Assembly: GCA_937923355.1 (NCBI GenBank)
Contig: CALAIO010000178.1
Location: forward strand, 1-9,951
Origin: an uncultured Rhizobiaceae group bacterium
Lineage (GTDB): Bacteria > Pseudomonadota > Alphaproteobacteria > Rhizobiales > Rhizobiaceae
DNA length: 9,951 bases
Direction of reading: 5' to 3'
Below the pieces are notes generated by a model. That model did not search any database and was not told the origin of the DNA. It worked only from the letters and a program-made list of their open reading frames with translations. The position numbers were made by a program, and so were the translations under genes. Positions 5,952 through 9,951 of the stretch are shown here, one piece after another. The number at the start of each line of letters is the position of its first letter. Position 1 is the first letter of the stretch.

Positions 5952-5967
5952 ATAAACATATCTTTAT
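5952..5967. promoter_or_regulatory. Operator-like palindrome at the ArsR/methyltransferase start
   Basis: ATAAACATATCTTTAT is a 16-base palindrome with one mismatched pair: ATAAA and TTTAT flank a near-symmetric ATAT core. It ends six bases upstream of the TTG start, in the 52-base gap behind the DUF3095 gene. Its AT-rich dyad shape and position suit an autoregulatory ArsR-family site. Confidence 0.45.
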
Positions 5968-5997
5968 ATCCAGAAAGCATATTTTACAATGCAACGT

Positions 5998-7119
5998 TTA
6001 CTGTAGATTATCGGCAGCAAGAGCATAGCCGCCACCTGCTCCATCCATAAAATGATAATGATCATCAGATGTAATGGATGGCACAAAACAGGTAAGCACC
6101 GCGCTATCCTGTTCGCTCAGACCAAATTTCAATGCTTTTTTATCTCGATGTTTTTCCAAAAAAGCGCGCAATTCTTTGACCTTTTCAACATCCATAGAAA
6201 GCGTCATACGAATACCGTCCTGAATTTTACGGTAGTCTGTATTCAACGATAATTGCTTGCGATAATGCGTAGGATCAAACGCCCCCATGGACCAACCAGT
6301 TTTATTCAATACCAGTGCTATGAATGCAATAAGATAAAGCTTTATCTTGCTCATGCCAGTGGCTTTTGCTTCAAGATCAACCCCTTCGGCTGGCCATTTG
6401 AACTTCACTTGATCTTCAGGGGCGGGATGGCCTTCTGGTTTATCAGAATTAATCATAGATAACAGTTCTTCAAGCACACCTGCAGGAATAGAGGCTTCCC
6501 CATCCGCTACTTCAACAATCATGGAAATGATTTTGCTACCCTCTTTTTCGATAGGCATCCAGCGACATGAAAGACCTGTCAAATCAGGATACTCCCCAGA
6601 TTTAGCTGGTGTGATTTCATATTCACCCTGCTTCATCAATCTTTCAGCAAGAGCAACACCACGTCCTATAAATGCAAAATTGATAATAGCTTGAGAAACA
6701 AAAAGACCAGCAATTTTAACATCACATCCCTTTTCCCTGATATCTTTCACAGGAACGATTGCAGCACGAAGTTCAAGCGACAGTTCATCACGAACCCATG
6801 TTCTTGTCTTTGAAAGCACATCTTTTACGAGGTCATAATCATCAGGAGAAAAAGCAATCGCTGCACCATCGCCTCCAAAGATATAAGGAATTTTTTGATG
6901 GTCAAGCGCATTCATAATGCCGGTAATCATTGCGACTCCAGCCATGTTCACAGCCTTGAATTTACCTGCTTCAATCGCCGCTCTTGATTGCACCACATCT
7001 GTAACAGCAACAAACCAACTATCTGGAATAGGCCTATAATTTTCTTCCGGAAGCGCTTCATAAAATGTTTTTAAAACTGGAAGTTCTTCAACAAATTGAG
7101 ATGTACTCATAGTTTCCAT
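5998..7119 (-). CDS. DUF3095 family protein (nucleotide-cyclase-like fold)
   Basis: The frame can begin at an ATG at 7149 (383 residues), but the ATG at 7119 (373 residues) is preferred: AAAGAG lies five bases upstream and the family begins near this point. Numbered from 7149, the landmarks are NYRPIPDSWFVAVTDVVQS (Asp51), the AI...GKFKAVNMAG block, FGGDGAA with Asp94, GRGVALAERLMK and the C-terminal HYHFMDGAGGGYALAA. This order matches DUF3095. The paired aspartates and FGGDG loop resemble the metal-binding site of class III nucleotide cyclase and GGDEF folds, so a nucleotide-related activity is possible; none is known to me. A hydrophobic stretch at 269-281 may contact the membrane. The ArsR/methyltransferase gene follows 52 bases downstream on the same strand, but with its own palindrome. 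Confidence 0.87.
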   Translation of the reverse strand: METMSTSQFVEELPVLKTFYEALPEENYRPIPDSWFVAVTDVVQSRAAIEAGKFKAVNMAGVAMITGIMNALDHQKIPYIFGGDGAAIAFSPDDYDLVKDVLSKTRTWVRDELSLELRAAIVPVKDIREKGCDVKIAGLFVSQAIINFAFIGRGVALAERLMKQGEYEITPAKSGEYPDLTGLSCRWMPIEKEGSKIISMIVEVADGEASIPAGVLEELLSMINSDKPEGHPAPEDQVKFKWPAEGVDLEAKATGMSKIKLYLIAFIALVLNKTGWSMGAFDPTHYRKQLSLNTDYRKIQDGIRMTLSMDVEKVKELRAFLEKHRDKKALKFGLSEQDSAVLTCFVPSITSDDHYHFMDGAGGGYALAADNLQ

Positions 7120-7140
7120 AACGACTCTTTCAAAACATTT

Positions 7141-7169
7141 TTGTTGCATATTACCTTACCCGATATAAC
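7141..7169 (+). promoter_or_regulatory. Promoter of the DUF2293-GST-MAPEG operon
   Basis: TTGTTG (7141-7146) and TATAAC (7164-7169) are separated by 17 bases; the -10 matches consensus at five of six positions. Transcription would begin near 7176, past the TTG at 7174, which supports the ATG at 7207 as the true start. The -35 overlaps the 5' end of the divergent DUF3095 frame, whose own -10 may be TATATC on the other strand (7162-7167), so the two promoters probably overlap. Confidence 0.5.
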
Positions 7170-7206
7170 GTGATTGGTAGATAAAAAGTTTCGTGGAATA
7201 CACAGG

Positions 7207-7512
7207 ATGCAAACAAGAGGAAAATCCAAAGAAGTCAAACGCCGCTTGCGGGAATTGCTACCACAAATTACGATGGAAGACTTTTTAGCGATTGAGGAAA
7301 TAGCGGATGCAGGGCATTTACGCCACCTTCCCCCTTCTATTCGCGCTTGGCAAGCAACCACAACCCATGCGCGACACGCGCATACAGAATATGATGCCTT
7401 ACTAGAAGATGGCTATGATCAAGACTCTGCCCGACATTTTATATTGGATGATATAAATGCAAAACTTCTGGAGTGGGGTTGTAAAGAAACCCTTACAGAC
7501 TCAGAAGAATAA
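7207..7512 (+). CDS. DUF2293 domain protein
   Basis: This is a small basic-to-acidic protein of 101 residues, unknown in function. The DUF2293 signature is clear: a helical start (KEVKRRLRELLP), then HLRHLPPSIRAWQATTTHARHAHTEYDALLEDGYDQDSARHFILDDINAKLLEWG. The histidine-rich HLRH, HARHAH and conserved acidic residues are typical of the family, which occurs in bacteria and fungi. The frame extends to a TTG at 7174, but that codon lies at or before the predicted transcription start, and family members start with a short basic leader as at 7207, so the ATG is preferred even though its ribosome site is weak. It leads a tandem set with the GST gene (58-base gap) and the MAPEG gene, hinting at a shared role, but DUF2293 proteins are not known to act in glutathione chemistry. 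Confidence 0.85.
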   Translation: MQTRGKSKEVKRRLRELLPQITMEDFLAIEEIADAGHLRHLPPSIRAWQATTTHARHAHTEYDALLEDGYDQDSARHFILDDINAKLLEWGCKETLTDSEE

Positions 7513-7570
7513 CAATTCTGATAAAGACACCTATATAAATATTACAGACTGCAAATTACGAGGACATAAA

Positions 7571-8275
7571 ATGAAAAAGCTTTCCGATTTCCAAATCACA
7601 GACAAATGGCCAGCACAACACCCAGAGCGTATTCAGCTTTATTCATTACCCACACCAAACGGGATAAAAGCCTCAGCAATGCTGGAAGAAACCGGACTTA
7701 CCTACGAGCCACATCTCGTCAGTTTTGCAACAGACGATCAAATGTCCCCTGAGTTTCTTTCACTCAATCCAAACAATAAAATCCCCGCTATCATTGATCC
7801 GAACGGGCCAAATGGGGAAGCATTTGGACTATGGGAATCTGGCGCCATACTTATCTATCTGGCCGAAAAAAGTGGCAAATTACTTTCAACAGATCCGGCA
7901 AAACGCCACGAGACAATCCAATGGCTGATGTTTCAAATGGGGGGCGCTGGCCCCATTTTTGGGCAATTCGGATTTTTCCATAAATTTGCAGGTAAGGAAA
8001 TTGAAGACAAGCGTCCGTATGAGCGTTATCAAAATGAAAGCAAACGCTTGCTGGGCGTCATAGATAAACATTTACAAAATCGCGACTACATGGTTGGCGA
8101 TGAATATTCGATTGCAGACCTGACATTATGGCCGTGGATCAGAACATTGAACGGCTTTTATGAGGCCAGCGAAGAACTGGAGATGTCAAAATACTCTGCA
8201 GTAAATGCCTGGTTCGAAAAATGTATCGCGCGCCCTGCTTCAGAAAAATCTACCAACATTCCAAAGAGGGATTAA
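7571..8275 (+). CDS. Nu-class glutathione S-transferase (YfcG/YghU-like)
   Basis: This 234-residue cytosolic enzyme has an N-terminal thioredoxin-like GST domain (about 21-103) and a C-terminal helical domain (about 108-225). It matches the Nu class: LPTPNGIK at 26-33, with the Thr-Pro-Asn trio that takes the place of a catalytic Tyr, Ser or Cys; LNPNNKIPAIID at 65-76; ESGAILIYLAEK at 89-100, holding the glutathione gamma-glutamyl contacts; and the strong block QWLMFQMGGAGPIFGQ at 107-122. SIADLTLWPW is the usual GST N-capping region. E. coli YfcG has disulfide reductase activity using glutathione, so a thiol-redox role is more likely than xenobiotic conjugation. The ATG at 7571 is chosen because CGAGGA lies just upstream and the protein then has the family length; an upstream open stretch from 7457 overlaps DUF2293. 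The MAPEG gene begins two bases after the stop codon. Confidence 0.93.
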   Translation: MKKLSDFQITDKWPAQHPERIQLYSLPTPNGIKASAMLEETGLTYEPHLVSFATDDQMSPEFLSLNPNNKIPAIIDPNGPNGEAFGLWESGAILIYLAEKSGKLLSTDPAKRHETIQWLMFQMGGAGPIFGQFGFFHKFAGKEIEDKRPYERYQNESKRLLGVIDKHLQNRDYMVGDEYSIADLTLWPWIRTLNGFYEASEELEMSKYSAVNAWFEKCIARPASEKSTNIPKRD

Positions 8276-8277
8276 AC

Positions 8278-8670
8278 ATGAGCCTGCCATTAACAACACT
8301 ATCCGCATGCGCATTAGGCCTTTTACTGGTTGTGCTTTCACTTAGAATAATCGGCGTACGACGAGGTGAGAAAGTTTCACTTGGCAGCGGCGGCAATGAA
8401 ACCCTTGAGCGTAGAATCCGTGCTCAAGGCAATCTCGTCGAATACGGCCCAATAGGGTTAATTCTAATCGGATTGGCAGAAATGCAAGAAGCAAATGCTT
8501 TTCTTTTGGGCATTGCCGCAGCTGCATTTGTAATGGGAAGACTGCTACACGGTTACGCGTTTGGGTTCACAAGTCGGGCGATGCGGCCACGCGTTACCGG
8601 AATGCTCCTAACACTTTTTAGCTTGCTTGGTATGATTGGTTTGAACATGTGGTGCGTGATTGTCAGTTAA
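8278..8670 (+). CDS. MAPEG family membrane protein
   Basis: This 130-residue integral membrane protein has about four helices (near 4-25, 52-68, 71-90 and 107-129). The MAPEG signature is ETLERRIRAQGNLVEYGPIG at 41-60: the Glu, Arg, Asn and Glu-Tyr positions are those that bind glutathione or shape the active site in microsomal GSTs and leukotriene C4 synthase. Bacterial members are mostly uncharacterised. The ATG at 8278 is preferred over an upstream frame from 8221, since GAGGG lies seven bases before it and the extension would overlap the GST gene. With two bases between it and the GST stop codon, it is surely co-transcribed, giving a soluble and a membrane-bound glutathione-linked protein from one message. 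It converges on the MOSC gene with a 10-base gap and no clear terminator. Confidence 0.93.
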   Translation: MSLPLTTLSACALGLLLVVLSLRIIGVRRGEKVSLGSGGNETLERRIRAQGNLVEYGPIGLILIGLAEMQEANAFLLGIAAAAFVMGRLLHGYAFGFTSRAMRPRVTGMLLTLFSLLGMIGLNMWCVIVS

Positions 8671-8680
8671 GTGCTAACCC

Positions 8681-9274
8681 TTACTCATATATCCATTGTT
8701 CCCAAACTCGAGCAGTGAAAGTATCGCCTGCGCGGATTTCACCTTCGCATTCAACCCATGCTACAAGCCCACGCTTCATGTGTGCAGCTTCTGTAAAATT
8801 GAGCGCGGTGTCCGTTCTGCTGTGATCATCAACTTGTTCACCAATGTGTTTTGAAATAGATCCACCTGCCAGACGACATGGTGCGTTATAGCCATCTATG
8901 CGCAAGGTGGTGCCATTTTCAAACATGATGAGCGTACGCGGTGGCAAATAGCTGAGGTTAGGTATTCCTTCAAACACAAGATTTGCGCCAATCCAACCTG
9001 CATCAACCTCACCAAGGTTCATGTTTGATGCAATCTCTGCTAGTTCTTCTTCACTCAGAATAGAAAGTTGTCGCTCATTACGCATTTTGGTTCCGCGCTT
9101 GTACCAGGGCTCGCGACCACCTGATTTTCTGGTTAGCCCTTCATGAAAGTCTCCAGCAATTCCTCCAAAAGAAAGCGGGAGCGAAGCTACTTCTTCTGAA
9201 ACAAAATTCTCACCTTTAGCTTGAAGAACACGCGTAACCTTACCAATCAGTTTTTTAGCAGGAACTATTTTCAT
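8681..9274 (-). CDS. MOSC-domain protein
   Basis: This 197-residue protein is a stand-alone MOSC domain of typical length. Support comes from the early GIAGDFHEG (38-46), NERQLSILSEEELAEIASNM (66-85), GANLVFEGIPN (96-106), and YNAPCRLAG (129-137) with Cys133, the conserved cysteine that in MOSC proteins handles the sulfur or the Mo-pterin ligand. MOSC domains occur in molybdenum cofactor sulfurases and in YiiM/mARC-type N-hydroxylated compound reductases; here no NifS-like or ferredoxin domain is attached, so either a Moco-binding reductase component or a sulfur carrier role is possible. TAGGAA lies about nine bases before the ATG. It is divergent from the AhpD-like gene across a 92-base gap and has no molybdenum genes beside it. 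Confidence 0.9.
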   Translation of the reverse strand: MKIVPAKKLIGKVTRVLQAKGENFVSEEVASLPLSFGGIAGDFHEGLTRKSGGREPWYKRGTKMRNERQLSILSEEELAEIASNMNLGEVDAGWIGANLVFEGIPNLSYLPPRTLIMFENGTTLRIDGYNAPCRLAGGSISKHIGEQVDDHSRTDTALNFTEAAHMKRGLVAWVECEGEIRAGDTFTARVWEQWIYE

Positions 9275-9366
9275 CAGATTATTCCTAAAGTATCAATGTG
9301 CAATATTTTGAGCTTGTCCTGTTTGGTGATTCAATTCAACATGTGCCTAAGGTAAAGGAGAAGCTT

Positions 9367-9939
9367 ATGCCCAAAAAACCAATCGTTGCCCTTGATATGC
9401 CAAAGTCTGAAGAGCCTCTAACGGAGCGCCAACAGAAATATCTAGATGTTTGCGATGAGAAACTTGGCTTTGTGCCAAACGTGCTTCAGGCTTATGCTTG
9501 GCATTCCACAAAATTTGATGGCTTTACTGCCCTATACAATGACCTCATGCTGGGCGATTCTGGTCTTTCAAAACTGGAACGCGAAATGATTGCTGTCGTC
9601 GTCTCATCCGCAAACAATTGTTATTATTGCTTAACTGCGCACGGTGCCGCTGTAAGACAGCTTTCAGGCAATCCTATTTTGGGCGAGCAAATGGTGATGA
9701 ACTATCGCACAGCTGAACTCGATCCAAAAATCATGGCAGCATTAGACTTTGCCTACAAACTAACAAAAGAACCAGCCGTTATTGATGAACCCGATCGACA
9801 AGCCTTGCGTGATGCTGGGTGGCTAGACCGTGAAATATGGGACATCTCGGCAGTGGCAGCTTTCTTCAACATGTCAAACCGCATGAGCGCAGCAACAGAC
9901 AAACAACCCAATGATGAATATCATTCAATGGCAAGGTGA
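9367..9939 (+). CDS. AhpD-like peroxidase-related protein (carboxymuconolactone decarboxylase family)
   Basis: This 190-residue all-helical protein belongs to the CMD/AhpD superfamily, in the peroxidase-related subgroup of about 190 residues. The redox motif is SANNCYYCLTAHGAAVRQL with Cys85 and Cys88 and, four residues later, His92; LSKLEREMIAVVVS just before it supplies the upstream acidic residue. This Glu...Cys-x-x-Cys...His arrangement is what AhpD uses for alkylhydroperoxidase or disulfide chemistry, so the active site appears complete. The C-terminal half (FFNMSNRMSAATDKQPN) is also typical of the subgroup. The ATG at 9367 is preferred to an earlier GTG at 9298 because AAAGGAG lies six bases upstream and the protein starts MPKKP as expected. 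Its electron donor is unknown. It is divergently arranged with the MOSC gene; a downstream partner would lie beyond the window. Confidence 0.93.
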   Translation: MPKKPIVALDMPKSEEPLTERQQKYLDVCDEKLGFVPNVLQAYAWHSTKFDGFTALYNDLMLGDSGLSKLEREMIAVVVSSANNCYYCLTAHGAAVRQLSGNPILGEQMVMNYRTAELDPKIMAALDFAYKLTKEPAVIDEPDRQALRDAGWLDREIWDISAVAAFFNMSNRMSAATDKQPNDEYHSMAR

Positions 9940-9951
9940 GGGAATTATTGC

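Noticed and set aside
7174..7206. TTG start extending the DUF2293 protein by 11 residues
   Set aside because: The predicted transcription start is near 7176, there is no ribosome site, and the family starts fit the ATG at 7207.
7457..7570. Upstream extension of the GST frame
   Set aside because: It overlaps DUF2293, has no ribosome site and adds low-complexity residues not seen in the family.

Overview
The window looks like ordinary chromosome from an alphaproteobacterium, most likely near the Hyphomicrobiales and perhaps marine, with moderate to low GC by eye. This rests on the gene families rather than on any search: an ArsR-helix-turn-helix/methyltransferase fusion, a DUF2293 protein, a DUF3095 protein, an alphaproteobacterial-type LldD, a Nu-class GST and a single-domain cold shock protein. 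I see no phage, transposon, CRISPR, rRNA or tRNA sequence.

Layout: (1) 1-1912 (+): the 3' end of a 5-oxoprolinase/hydantoinase-B gene abuts (TAG|ATG) an FMN-dependent L-lactate/alpha-hydroxyacid dehydrogenase gene. (2) 1916-3297 (-): a CAP-domain lipoprotein, a J-domain (DnaJ-like) protein and a cold shock protein. The csp gene has its own terminator, and a near-consensus sigma-54 promoter lies between it and the J-domain gene. (3) 3298-3725: a non-coding divergent region with the probable csp leader on one side and a hairpin-rich leader for the next gene on the other. (4) 3726-4930 (+): an EamA-type exporter, then a separate 28-residue single-span membrane protein with a very strong ribosome binding site. 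(5) 4965-7119 (-): the ArsR/methyltransferase fusion, with a palindrome at its start, and a DUF3095 cyclase-fold protein. (6) 7141-8670 (+): a probable operon of DUF2293, Nu-class GST and MAPEG membrane protein, with a recognisable promoter. (7) 8681-9274 (-): a MOSC-domain protein, divergent from (8) 9367-9939 (+): an AhpD-like peroxidase-related protein.

Functionally there are three loose themes: small-molecule catabolism (oxoproline to glutamate, hydroxyacid oxidation), stress and proteostasis (cold shock, J-domain), and glutathione/thiol redox chemistry (GST, MAPEG, CxxC AhpD-like). There is no clear multi-gene novel defence or biosynthetic system. The items most worth a second look are the sigma-54 promoter on the J-domain gene, the 28-residue membrane protein with its terminator inside the convergent gene, the operator-like palindrome at the ArsR/methyltransferase start, and the alternative hairpins ahead of the EamA gene.
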